Made by a program: the position numbers and the translations under genes. The notes under the pieces were generated by a model. That model worked only from the letters and a program-made list of their open reading frames with translations, searched no databases and was not told the DNA's origin. 64,000 nt of DNA, from NCBI RefSeq assembly GCF_000801105.2, contig NC_079515.1:3534001-3598000 (forward strand). Reading direction: 5' to 3'. The DNA comes from Raphanus sativus (Eukaryota > Streptophyta > Magnoliopsida > Brassicales > Brassicaceae). Below, piece after piece: positions 32,803 to 49,612 of the stretch (the stretch's first letter is position 1; every line of letters starts with the position of its first letter).

Positions 32803-34687
32803 ATGGCGACTTCGCGATTACAGATGGAAGGAGATGACTCTGTACTTTTGCACGTAACTCACTCCAACCTCAAGAGCTTCGCTGCCGATGTTCGTTTCTC
32901 TCCGCAAGTGAGTGTCTCTTTTTTTTTTCAGACACAAACACACCAGTTACTGATTCAACTGTTTCTTACATCTATTGGTTGATGTCGTCTCGAAAGTCCA
33001 ATTTTTTTTTTTTAATGTTGTCTGAAGATGAATGTGGAAGCTGTGAAAGAAAAGCTATGGAAAAAATGTGGGACATCTGTGAATGCTATGGCTTTGGAGC
33101 TTTATGATGAAAGTGGCTCAAAGGTTGCACTTCTCAGTGATGATTCAAGACCACTCGGTTTCTACTCCCCTTTTGATGGGTAACTTAGTTCACTGTAATC
33201 AAATGTGATGACTTTTTATTGTTTTATCAGTTACATGTGATTGGTTCTTTTTTTTTATGCTGCTTTTTAATAGGTTTCGGTTACACATAGTTGATCTTGA
33301 CCCCTCCTCTGTCACAACTGGAGGCTGGCTTGAAGATACTTCATTGGTTGAGAAGTATACTATTTCAGAAGAGGACTATGCTAAACGAACTGGTAAATTT
33401 TTTTTCCTACTGCTTAGAATCAGTGTCTCGGAAAAGACTAGTTTGTCTATGCTGGTGCTCCTCCTCTGATGATATGTTATTGTGTTCACTTTACATTGCA
33501 GACAGTTTTAGGAAATTCAAAGAGAAAAGAGTGTCTCAGAATCCTGCTGCTTCTGAGGTTAAGGTATGAAAAAAAGCTAAACGATTTGAGTTTTTTTTTG
33601 GCAACACAAAGCTAAACTATTTGGGGGTTAGATTAAGAAATTTAAGAACACAGAGGTTCTAATGATTCTCCTTTTCAACAGACGAAGGAGGACTTCATGG
33701 AAGATCTATGTGCAGATATCAAGGTGAGTTAGATTCTTTTTTTTTTTGTATTTAAAGACTTCTCCCTTCCTTACTTAAAACTGCTTACTTAAAACTGAAG
33801 AGGCAGAGATAATGAGCTATGTTTTGATATTTTGTGAGACTGATCTCTTGTAATCCTTTTTTTTCCTCTTGTTGTCAAAATATGAAGGTGGGAGATAGAT
33901 GCCAAGTTGAGCCCGGGGAGAAAAGAGGAGTGGTCAAATACGTTGGACGAGCAGAGTCTTTGGGTCCTGGCTATTGGGTTGGAATCCAGTATGATGAACC
34001 ACTTGGCAAACACGATGGCTTGTATGTGAATTTCTTTCTATAATTGTAGTCATTTAAGGTTAAACTCCTTCATCACAATTTAAAAGTATTAAGTCTTTTT
34101 CTTGTTCTGGAACACTGATTCCACTTGCAGACTCATATTTCTGTGTTAGTAAAACCTCTTTGAGGCTCTTAGTCTTGCATAAGCTTGTGCTCAACGTCAT
34201 GATATTATTAGCAAAAGTACAGTTTGCCTATGCTTTATATTGGTTTATATATGCCAGGGTGAAAGGAACAAGATTATTTGAATGCCCTCAGCTTCATGGT
34301 GGTGTGGTCCGGCCAGACAAAGTAAAGGTAATTTCTTTCTCTACAAGGTCTTAGCATCAGAGTGAAAATGGACCCTATTACACTTGATAGAATCGACCTG
34401 GTTTTAGTTGTTCTTAGACAAGATCCGGTTTCTATGACATTACTATTTGCTAGAAAGATAGGTCAATGCAGGTTTGGTTTTGCAAGATGTTAATAGTAAG
34501 AGTCTGCAGTCCCACATTCGTTAGCTATAAAGACTAGTTAAGGCCCCATAGGCCTAAGGATATGTATAACTTTCAAGCTAATAATTTGGATTTGTAAGCC
34601 ACATATTATACTACTCATGAACTTTGTATTGGCCTGCAGGTTGGCGATTATCCCGAAAGAGACCCCTTCGAGGAAGATGAAATATAA
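32803..34687 (+). CDS. TFCB: Tubulin-folding cofactor B
   Basis: Eight exons fit: 32803-32907, 33028-33179, 33274-33392, 33502-33563, 33682-33723, 33888-34021, 34258-34327, 34640-34687, giving 243 residues, the length I recall for the Arabidopsis protein. An N-terminal ubiquitin-like domain (about 12-90) is followed by a short helical linker and a C-terminal CAP-Gly domain (about 160-230) with GPGYWVGIQYDEPLGKHDG, the tubulin tail-binding signature. It ends in an acidic EEDEI tail. The protein binds alpha-tubulin after chaperonin release and hands it to cofactor E in the cytosol. Counterpart of At3g10220. Confidence 0.93.
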
Positions 34688-34700
34688 GAACCAGCGAAAG

Positions 34701-34812
34701 GAGTTTTCAAGATTTGCTTTTGTACTATTTGCTTTTGTACCTCTTGTTTCTGGATAGAGTTTTCAAGATTTGCTTTTGTACTATTTGCTTTTGTACCTCT
34801 TGTTTCTGGATT
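34701..34812. repeat. Perfect 56-bp tandem duplication in the TFCB 3' UTR
   Basis: GAGTTTTCAAGATTTGCTTT and the next 36 bases occur at 34701 and again at 34757 without visible mismatch. The repeat begins 14 bp after the TFCB stop. Within each unit TTTGCTTTTGTAC is itself doubled. Confidence 0.85.
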
Positions 34813-34974
34813 TCAAAAGAGTTGGGGAAACAAACATTCAAATGCAACAACACATTTTGATGAAGATTAAATAACTAATAAGATTCTTATATTCTCGCAA
34901 GAATTCAGGCTATGGTATACACAACTATCCAAGAAGAGCATGCAGTTGCAGATAATCCAGTTAATCTGGTCCTT

Positions 34975-36459
34975 TTAGTCTCTATCTTTTACCAGATTGT
35001 TGATCATCTTAGCAAGAGGAACAGTTCCCTTAGTCATGATCTCCAACCTCGAGGTATTAGAAGCATGCGAGAAGAGCGACAACCCAAAGAACACCAGGTC
35101 CGGAAGAAACAGCCTCGACGACAAGAAACCATGCCAGTAACGCGGCTCCAGGTCAAAGAACGCATCAAAGAACCTCCTAGTAGCATCCAAATCAAGCTTC
35201 AGCAGTATATCCATCCCAAAACAGAAGAACTCCCTCTGTCTCCTCCTCTCTATAGGCCACAAGTCTCTCCACACCTCAGCCGATAGCTGATCTCCTTTAG
35301 TAGAACCAAGGTACCTCACTATAGCGTTTGCAACTATCGGCGCAGCCGCAAGAGTCCTAGCCACCATGTAACCTGTAGAAGGATGCACCATCCCCGCCGT
35401 ACCTCCAATGCCGACTACACGCTGAGGCAAGACCGGTAAAGGACCTCCCATGGGGATCACACAACGCTCGTCTTCTTCAATCCTTTTCACGTTGATATCC
35501 AAATGTTTAAGCCTAGCAACCATTCTCTCTTGGATGTCTTCCATCCTCAAGCCCGGCCTAGCAACCAGAGACGTCTCTTCAAGAAATATTCTGTTGGAAG
35601 AAAACGGCATTGCGTACAAGAACGTAGGGATCTTGCTGTTCCGTTCTTTAACCTCAGGGTACGGATCAAGATGCTTATCTCTCCAGTCCATGAACACCAT
35701 CTTGTCCACATCAAACGGGTGTCCATCGACTTCAGCCACTATCCCATACGCCACTTGATACCCAGGGTTATAAGGCTTATCATACTTCACCAAGCATCTT
35801 GAAAACCCAGTAGCGTCAAGAACAACAGAAGCCTGAATCTTCACACCGTCACTGCACACCACAGTGGAGTTAATCTCCTCATGAACAACGTCAGTGACCT
35901 TGGCCTGATGAAACCTAACGCCGTTGGCGATGCATTTCTGAAGCATCTTGGATTTGAGCTGTTTACGGTTGACTCTCCCGTAAGGCCTGCTCAGATCCTT
36001 CTCGGCGCCGTCGTTGATGTAGACGACGGCGCCGGACCAAGTGGTGTCGAGGCAGTCGAGCAAGTCCATGGCTTCGAACTCGTCGACCCAGACTCCGTAG
36101 TTGTTAGGCCAGATGAGCTTGGGAGAAGGGTCGATGGAGCAGACGGAGAGTCCAGCCTCGGAGACCTGCTGAGCCACGGCTAAACCAGCGGGACCGCCGC
36201 CGACGATGGCTAGGTCGACGAGTTTGTTGAGGGAAGTGTCGTATAAGGGGAGATCAAAGTCGAGATTCTCCTTCTTGGTTTCAGGAACAAGATCTAACAG
36301 AGCACTACTTGTACTACTGCTAACGCTTTTGATTGCCCTTTTCTTGAGACCAAGCTTAACCCTTGAAGGGTTTGGACCGTTACTGCTTAATCTCTCAAAC
36401 CCATGAAACTGAGGGATGAAAAATTCGAGCTTGTTGGGTGTTCTCAAAAGAGTATCCAT
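34975..36459 (-). CDS. LCYB: Lycopene beta-cyclase
   Basis: Single-exon coding region of 494 residues. A Ser-rich chloroplast transit peptide (about 1-75) precedes the dinucleotide-binding motif VDLAIVGGGPAGLAVAQQ (81-98), the plant cyclase block IDPSPKLIWPNNYGVWVDEF, the FLEET motif near 290 that is needed for cyclisation, and MGGPLPVLPQRVVGIGG ... MVHPSTGYMVARTLAAAP. It converts both ends of lycopene to beta-rings, giving beta-carotene in plastids, and is FAD-dependent. The 5' UTR holds an intron (about 36497-36581; donor GTAAGTAAG) and a GA microsatellite at 36632-36649. It is convergent with TFCB. Counterpart of At3g10230. Confidence 0.95.
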   Translation of the reverse strand: MDTLLRTPNKLEFFIPQFHGFERLSSNGPNPSRVKLGLKKRAIKSVSSSTSSALLDLVPETKKENLDFDLPLYDTSLNKLVDLAIVGGGPAGLAVAQQVSEAGLSVCSIDPSPKLIWPNNYGVWVDEFEAMDLLDCLDTTWSGAVVYINDGAEKDLSRPYGRVNRKQLKSKMLQKCIANGVRFHQAKVTDVVHEEINSTVVCSDGVKIQASVVLDATGFSRCLVKYDKPYNPGYQVAYGIVAEVDGHPFDVDKMVFMDWRDKHLDPYPEVKERNSKIPTFLYAMPFSSNRIFLEETSLVARPGLRMEDIQERMVARLKHLDINVKRIEEDERCVIPMGGPLPVLPQRVVGIGGTAGMVHPSTGYMVARTLAAAPIVANAIVRYLGSTKGDQLSAEVWRDLWPIERRRQREFFCFGMDILLKLDLDATRRFFDAFFDLEPRYWHGFLSSRLFLPDLVFFGLSLFSHASNTSRLEIMTKGTVPLAKMINNLVKDRD

Positions 36460-36820
36460 CGAAACAGAGCAAAAAACCTAACTTTCAGATAATCACCTAC
36501 ATGAAACAAGAGAAATATAAGAGTTTGAGATCTACTAGTTGAGAGAATAGATGGAAAGAAACACAACAGAGACTTACTTACCCAGAAGCAGTAAGCTTCA
36601 TGGAGATTGGAGATGGAGACTATTATCTTCCCAGAGAGAGAGAGAGAGAGATGAGAGAGTTTGTGTCTCTGTGTTTGTGGTTTGAGTCATCTGGTGGGGT
36701 CCGCCCGTTATGTCTAAAATTAAATCTTTATTTCCGATACAGGTTTAATATTTATAAAAACAATAATTTTATTTTGGTCCGTTAAAACTCTATTATTTAA
36801 AAAGTGGATAGAGTATTAGT

Positions 36821-37182
36821 GCATCTCCAACTCCGCTCCATAATTTACTCAAATTTGAGAAATGAAGTTGAAAATATAGTGAAAAATGGGATGATGACCA
36901 AAAAATAAAAATATTACTGCATCTTCAAGCCTGCTCCATAATTTAGTCCAAATTGAGAAATGAAGTTGAAAATAGAGTGAAAAATGGAGTAATGATAAAA
37001 AAATAATAACATTATTCCATAAATAGAGTAATGCTTTTATTTTTTGGTCATCACTCTATTTTTCCAATTTCTTAATTTGAATTAAATAATAAAATAAAAT
37101 CACTCTATTTTTCCAATTTCTTAATTTGAATTAAATAATAAAATAAAATTTAGAATAAATTATGGAATGGAATTGGAGATGC
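36821..37182. mobile_element. MITE with GCATCTCCAA inverted ends, 362 bp
   Basis: GCATCTCCAACTCCGCTCCA at the left and, reversed, GCATCTCCAATTCCATTCCA at the right form inverted ends. Inside there are two direct copies of a CTCCATAATTTA...GAAATGAAGTTGAAAA block (about 36836 and 36929) and two of TCACTCTATTTTTCCAATTT (about 37050 and 37101). The target duplication is unclear, so I do not assign a superfamily. It lies upstream of lycopene beta-cyclase. Confidence 0.7.
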
Positions 37183-37832
37183 TATTTTATCTCTAAAAGC
37201 TTTCGGTTACAAGCTTACCACAACCTTAACTTAAAAGCATTATCTCAAGTCTGTTGAATGTGATCAGTCGGTACCTCATCACCACTACCTTCATTTTATA
37301 GCTTTTAAAACACACACCATTATAGTTATATATGGTCCTACTCGACACACTCTAATGTGATAAAGACATAAACCACACATTCTATGGATGAACTTGACAA
37401 AACTCGTACATTTAGCTTCCACCAAATTTGAAGTACTAATAAACAATTGTATAACAAAAGTACAAAACTAAAACACAATACATAAAGACAAAACCACACA
37501 CTTGAGAATTACATAATGATATTCTCACATACTTATTACTACTACAACCAAACTTCAAGCTAAAGTAATAATGTTAAATGGAAATAAAAATAAAAATCTC
37601 CTTTTATACACCCCCACCCAATAGTCTTTGCAAGCAAGAAAATCATCATAAGCCTGAATCTTTTTGTACGCAAAACGTGTCCTATGTTATAAGTGATGAT
37701 GAAAGGCAAAAAACCTGCATAGCTTTTCGCAAACAAAAGATGATGTCAGATCTCTGTACATTCAAAAACTACAATCTGAGAATATTAGAGGTAAAATGTA
37801 ATGAGCATTTGTTCTTACATGTTATCTATCAA
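37183..37832. other. Spacer, no gene recognised
   Basis: AT-rich sequence between the MITE and the 3' end of the plant-1589 family gene. The open frame at 37578-37931 overlaps the end of that gene on the opposite strand and has no family features. Confidence 0.45.
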
Positions 37833-39635
37833 CTACTCGCTCCCGAGGTTGTCATAACTGAAACCTTCAGATATGGTATCCAATCTCTTGTTGTCTCCTA
37901 CAATAAAACACATTATTACCAAAAAGAATGATACCACAGATACTTTAATCTTTCATTCTTCTTAAAACAAAGTCTCCAAGTCCTCACCTTGATATTCTCC
38001 CCTGTCGCAGGAGTCCAGGAAGGTTTCAGAATCCGGCACAAGGAAGGGTGATTTATCATAGCTCTCCAGAATCTCTGATCAAAGCTTATGGTTACAAACC
38101 AATATAGCATATAAACTAATCACTAGGTTCTATATGCATGCTAAATAGTACAAACAAAGAGAGACAAAAAGGAGTATATATGAGATAGAGAATAGACCTG
38201 AGCTCTGCGAAAAATCGGCTGTCAAATCAGAGAGGCTGAAGTTCCTAGGGATTTGACCTAAGAACCCAAAAGTAGAAGCTTCTGCGTCAAGAAGCGTATC
38301 ACCGAGTGGCTGTTGGTTGTTGTTGTTGTTGGACTCGTTACTGAAAGATGTGATCGGAGTTTCTCTAACAGCGGAGTGTCCATCTAAGGCGTTCCGTTCA
38401 CCACCACCACCATACATGAACGAAGCAGGGTTTGCAAAGGCAGTCTCAGACTTGATCATCCCTCCTCCTCCGCCATTCATCCCTTGCATCATAGGTGGCA
38501 TGTTTGTGGTCTGCGATGAGATCATGTTCGGTGGAGAAGCGTCAGCTCTCCTAGCGTGGGTTGTTGTTGATATGTTCACAGATGGGGACACGTTTGTGTT
38601 GAGTGTTGAAGAGCCGTTGAGGTATGCGTTAGACAGATTCGAGGGCATAGGGTGATGATGTGCATTGGACTTCAACGATTGATCAGTGTGTTCAGAGGCA
38701 TACCCCAACTGTTTCTGATTCACTGTTAAACAGAATCGATGTCAGTTTCATAGATTAGCTATCTAAAACCATTTGGATATGAATCTTACTTGATTGGATG
38801 TGGGGACCGTTTGTGTTCTGGACGGAAGAGGTAAGTCCAGTTGGATGCATCTGCTGCATATGGTGAACCTGCTGCTCAAGGAGCTTGTTGAATTCCATGA
38901 TCTGGTGTTTCACCATCAGCCTAAGATAGTAAGCCTTGAAAAACTCACGGTTCTCTTCTTCAAGCTTCTGCCAAACTGTAAAACCGAAAAAAAGAGAGCA
39001 AAACATAGAGTATAACTGAAATCATCCCCCCACCCTTGTGATGATCTATTATTATGTGATAATTATCCTTCAACAGCTGTGGTTACCTAGTTCTGTGAAA
39101 CCAGGTTCGATTTTAGCTTGCTCCAGTAAAGTTTCCACGACTTCTTTCTGATTCATGTAAAGTTGAAGGCATCGTTCTATAAGGTTTTGAACCTGAAACG
39201 GGGCATATGATAAACAAGCAAAAAGTAAAGTTTAAGGTTGGACACTGGACAGAACAGTTGGAGTGAGAGGAGGAGAAAACAAAGTTTCGATTTTAATGTT
39301 TTCACATATTTTATATAATGAAGCTGAAGGCCTTTTATCAACAACAAGTATGATGCTTTTCATATTAAAATACTCCCTCCAATAACATTATCAAGAAAGA
39401 CATATGCCTCAATTCTACAATTTCATACAAAGTTTTTTTTCCAAAGTAGTTAAAGAGGGCAGTGAAGAAAAGGAATAGCTATTCTCATGATACTATATGA
39501 CATTGTACAGGACAAGATGAACCTACAAGGATACAACAACCTCAATATGCATCAAGAGAAAGCTCTTTATTTTGTTTTTTATATTACCAGTTGTATATCT
39601 TGACGAGAGACCCTTCTCACTGTTCCACTTGACAT
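37833..39635 (-). CDS. Plant protein 1589 (A_thal_3526) family, function unknown
   Basis: Six exons fit: 39588-39635, 39087-39192, 38790-38975, 38198-38722, 37988-38074, 37833-37897, giving 338 residues. The conserved N-terminal domain (about 1-75) reads MSSGTVRRVSRQDIQL, then VQNLIERCLQLYMNQKEVV and EPGFTELVWQKLEEENREFF, a helical block shared by this plant-only family (TIGR01589). The rest is low-complexity, rich in Asn, Ser, Met and Gly, with a conserved end (SEILESYDKSPFLVPD ... LDTISEGFSYDNLGSE). Such proteins are probably nuclear, but no function is established. The 5' UTR seems to extend to about 40440, with an intron and an AG microsatellite at 40407-40428. Counterpart of At3g10250. 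Confidence 0.85.
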
Positions 39636-40807
39636 CTCTGATTTTTTTTCTTTTTGTTGTAAAACAGAGCTTGTTCCTGTTGGATAGAAGCAGTATTTTA
39701 GACATTGTACTTGGAGATTGTACAAAGGAAAAATAAGTTAAAAACAGTATAAATCCAAAAACTATAACAACGGTCGGTCGAGAATGATATATCTTGAACT
39801 ATTCTCAATGATAAAGAAATAAGGCTCTATTCTCACATCACAACTCCTGTTCAAAAGCAAGACCCCAGAGAAAAACTAATAACATAATTTTCACAAAATA
39901 TTTTGGTACTGAAACTATGTCCCAAGATGAACAATCAATGGAGGCATTTATGTAGAGTGATATTTTTCTATTTCCAAATGGACAAAGGCAGCTTTTCTAT
40001 TCGATCTAACTTAGACAGAACCTTCTTCAACATTAACAAAAAAAACACACACACACACATCAATAGTTCTATTGCCAAACAGAATCTATGTAAGATGTGC
40101 CCCAGAAATAATATTAAAAAGCAAAACTTTTTATTGAACAGAAAAGAAAACTAAAAGAAAAAATCAAATCCTCCGTTTCTCCCCCAACGAATCCCAATTA
40201 CTTTCAATAGATTCCGTCTTCAAATACAACCGGATCAAATCAAATTACATGAACTTCCAAAACAAAAGAAAACTATAATAAAAGAACATGCGAGAGAAGC
40301 ATATCATGTAGGAGCAAATTCAACTTTATGAAAGAAAAAAAAAAGTCACAAGCTTTAATAAATATCAGTACCTCAAATCCGAGATCAAAACCGTGGAGAG
40401 AAAAGAAGAGAGAGAGAGAGAGAGAGAGGAGGAGAGGAAAGGAACCTAACCTCACTTTGATCGTCGTCGTGGATTATATTAAAGAGATTCTTTTTCCTCC
40501 ATTTCCTTTTTTCATTTCACTAACTTTATTTATTTATTTTAAAATTAAAAAGACATTCAAGCTTTGGAGCTTTAGGAAACTGCCACGTGTACAATGTGTG
40601 ACTATGGGTGGATCCCATCCCATACATAAAAAAGTTATCTCATCTTCTTGTTTTGACAGTCAATTTTGTTTTCAAAGGTCTCGACGATACAGAGAGAATA
40701 GAAGAAGAACAGAACACATTAACATGACTATGAAAGAAAAGACAAGAAAGTTGATTTAGTTCAATAGACAAAAACATCAAAAGACAGAGAGATCTAATAG
40801 TTTGATC
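39636..40807. other. 5' leader and promoter of the 1589-family gene; 3' flank of RTNLB8
   Basis: No coding gene was found. The segment carries an (AG)n tract at 40407-40428 within the probable leader of the 1589-family gene and an A-rich end next to the reticulon gene stop. Confidence 0.45.
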
Positions 40808-42126
40808 TTAGTCATGCTTCTTCAACCCGAACTTCCCACTTGGGATTCGACTGAGAAAACCAGAATCAATCTTCTTGTAGTGACTATGAAACTTCATTAG
40901 AAGAGAGTCCACAAAACCATCCACTTCGTCTTCATATCTCTCATACACTACCGGCATTGTGTGAGCTCCCACAAACCCTTCAAAAAACAAAAAAAAACAT
41001 CATCTCTTTATAAACTGAACTCTCAAATCCTTTTTTAAAAGAGTCACTAACAAAAAACTTACTACATACTCACCAATGTACAGAACAGTTAGGAAGTTGC
41101 AACAGCTCCCTATTATTGCAGCTACCCACAGTCCAAGCACAGCCTGAAAATGATGTTCGTGCAGATTGATGAACATTATCTAAGGACTCATATGTTATTT
41201 ACTTTTATGTATACGAATGATTTGATGTTTCAGATTTTGTATCGTATGTTTTTAGAGTATAGTTAATGCACTTGTTTTTAAAACTAAAACATCAAATAAA
41301 AACAGAGTTATGAGTGGTGAAATTTTATTGGTAAAACAACAAAAAAAAAGTGTTAAGCAAAATAATATATTTATTGTTTCTTAATATGCAGTGAAATAGT
41401 CAAAACATTCAAATATTTGTATAGTAGTATAAAACAAAAAAAAAATGTGAAAAATGTAATGGGAGCAAAGAAGACTACTAACCATGAGGAACTGTTTTAA
41501 GTTCCCTCTACAAGACAAGTCCTGAAGAAACAACAAACCGCGGTTAACCTCTGTGCCAATGGTCACACCCACATCAGCGAAGAAATCTTTTGGAAGAACA
41601 AGGCGAGGCACTCTAGACTGTGAGCTGTTTAATAGACTTTTGCTTATTAGTAGATTGCAATCACAAAGGAAACCAATGATATACAAAAAAACAACACGAA
41701 CCGGTTTAAGAATTTACCGGTTTAGGAACCCTGAGGCATTGCACCAAACGAACTGACCGATCATACCAAGCAAGAGACCGTAACAAACGAGAGACAGGAA
41801 ATGGAAGTTGATCCACTCGAAAAGCACCCAGATTGCAGTAGCTCCCATCAGAAAACCTGCGGAGATCTTCTTGTTCCTCCACAACAACACATCAGCAGCT
41901 GGAACGAATCAACTTAAATTAGAAACAACAATACACAAAACCAATCACTTAAATTTTGAAATTTCTTACATCTGCCACCGCCTAAGACATGATGGATCGG
42001 TTTCTCGCGACCGAACAAACGGTTGAAACGAGAAGCGACGGTATCTTGTTTGTTCTTCTGAACTGCATCCGTCAAGTTATCCACCAAGTCCCCCAAGGCG
42101 TCCTCTAGGATGTTCTTCTCAGGCAT
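40808..42126 (-). CDS. RTNLB8: Reticulon-like protein B8
   Basis: Five exons fit: 41970-42126, 41718-41898, 41483-41624, 41074-41143, 40808-40977, giving 239 residues. After an acidic N-terminal part (ILEDALGDLVDNLTDAV) the reticulon-homology domain starts at about 53 (SADVLLWRNKKISAGFLMG). It has two long hydrophobic hairpins (AIWVLFEWINFHFLSLVCYG and AVLGLWVAAIIGSCCNFLTV) separated by a hydrophilic loop, and ends with the family's YERYEDEVDGFVD tail and a Lys-rich terminus (FGLKKHD). Reticulons curve and tubulate the endoplasmic reticulum. The acceptor of exon 3 was chosen because only it keeps frame. Counterpart of At3g10260. Confidence 0.9.
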
Positions 42127-43207
42127 GGTTCTGAAACATCAATCAAATAAAACAAACTCAAGCAGAGCTGAAAACTGTATAAAGATCGAACCTTTCGGTA
42201 AGTTCTTCCGACCCCACAAGACCTAAAACCCCGTAAACACTTAAAAGTATCCAACTTTTTTTACTAGTTCGTTGGCGATCATTACAATGATTTGAAACAC
42301 AGAAACTGAAGAGCAGAGCGAGGTAAAGATGAAGATGAACAAAAGAATAAACCTTTTAGGAATTGGAGAAGATGAATACGGTTCTGTGAATTTCACACAA
42401 AAAGTTTACTTTTTTTTCTTTGAAGAATCTGAAAAAAATGGATGAAGAATCGCAAAGATATAAAGATAAAAGAATGGTGGAAGTGAAAAGCAAGCGATGG
42501 GATTGGTTGGGTGTAATGGTCTTTTTTTTATTATAAAAAACGTGGTCAAGTTTGAAGTCTTGTGTATATGAATGGGACCTCTCGTGATATTTCTCTGACC
42601 CGACAACTCTTATAGTGTAATAGGAAAAACATTCTTCACAAAAAGCAACTATAGTAAACACATCAATGAACACACAGAAGAAATCAAATTAACACAGGTA
42701 TTCAAGGAAGAATATCTGTTACCTTCTCATCTTTCTTCTAATCCTTTGTTTCAATCTCTCCACATCCATCGAGATTATGATTTTGAGTAGTACTTATAAA
42801 AGAATATTCAAGATATTCTGGTTCTTAAATATGAGAAGATTTGATTAGTGGAGCTTTCCTTGTGTAAAGTTAAAAGTTAAACAAGTGATTATGTGTGACT
42901 ACAAAGCGTACAAAATTAGACAGTTTTTTGAAATTCTAATTAGATTACCGAGAGTTTCATTTGACTTTAATTTTGATTTTAGTTAAACAGTTGGCGAGTA
43001 TTTAATTTTATAAAGACAAAAATCTTTTTTAGATTTTTTTAGATACCATTTTTAACGGCTTCTATTTTTTTCTTTTCTAAGACAGTATGTAAATCAATTT
43101 AATAAACGATGTTTTGGAATCAAAATATATGGTTCAGTTTCAAAACATTATGATGTCTCCTAAATAAAAAGCTATCTCTTAGCTGAGGGCAATAGCATGT
43201 GTTGTTT
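42127..43207. other. RTNLB8 promoter and GYRB1 3' flank
   Basis: AT-rich spacer with no gene recognised. The part from 42127 to about 42720 is probably the RTNLB8 leader and promoter. The rest is the 3' flank of the gyrase gene. Confidence 0.45.
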
Positions 43208-49234
<6,027 letters not shown>

Positions 49235-49612
49235 GGAAGAGTGATAGAGACAGGGAAGAGATGTTTTCTTCTGCTTCAAAAAAAAAAAAAAAGAGTTTAC
49301 GGGCCGGTGTAGTCAGGCCCATCCGGAGCAGGCCTCGGCCCAAGTTAATGATTGTGAATTTGGTAATATTCAATTTTTAGTGAGCAATATTGATTTTTAT
49401 CTGGAGAACAGAAGTGACAAGAGAAAGTGTATTTCAAACACAACAACGGACAATGGAAACAACAAGATCACTGAATCTAACACAATACAATATATATAAA
49501 TATAGGTTAGATACAAAATTGGCTATTGAGATAAGATGTTATATATAACTCTAAAGGTATAATGTATATAATCAGATAGGAAGTAAAACAGGAGGTAAGG
49601 AGTTCTCTGAGC
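49235..49612. promoter_or_regulatory. Compact GYRB1 promoter region
   Basis: Only 378 bp separate the GYRB1 start from the stop of the translocator gene upstream on the same strand. The Arabidopsis neighbour KCS14 (from memory) is absent here, so the GYRB1 promoter and the translocator 3' UTR share this short stretch. Confidence 0.4.

Noticed and set aside
34912..36183. Several plus-strand open frames over lycopene beta-cyclase
   Set aside because: They are antisense shadows of the intact cyclase frame with no family features.
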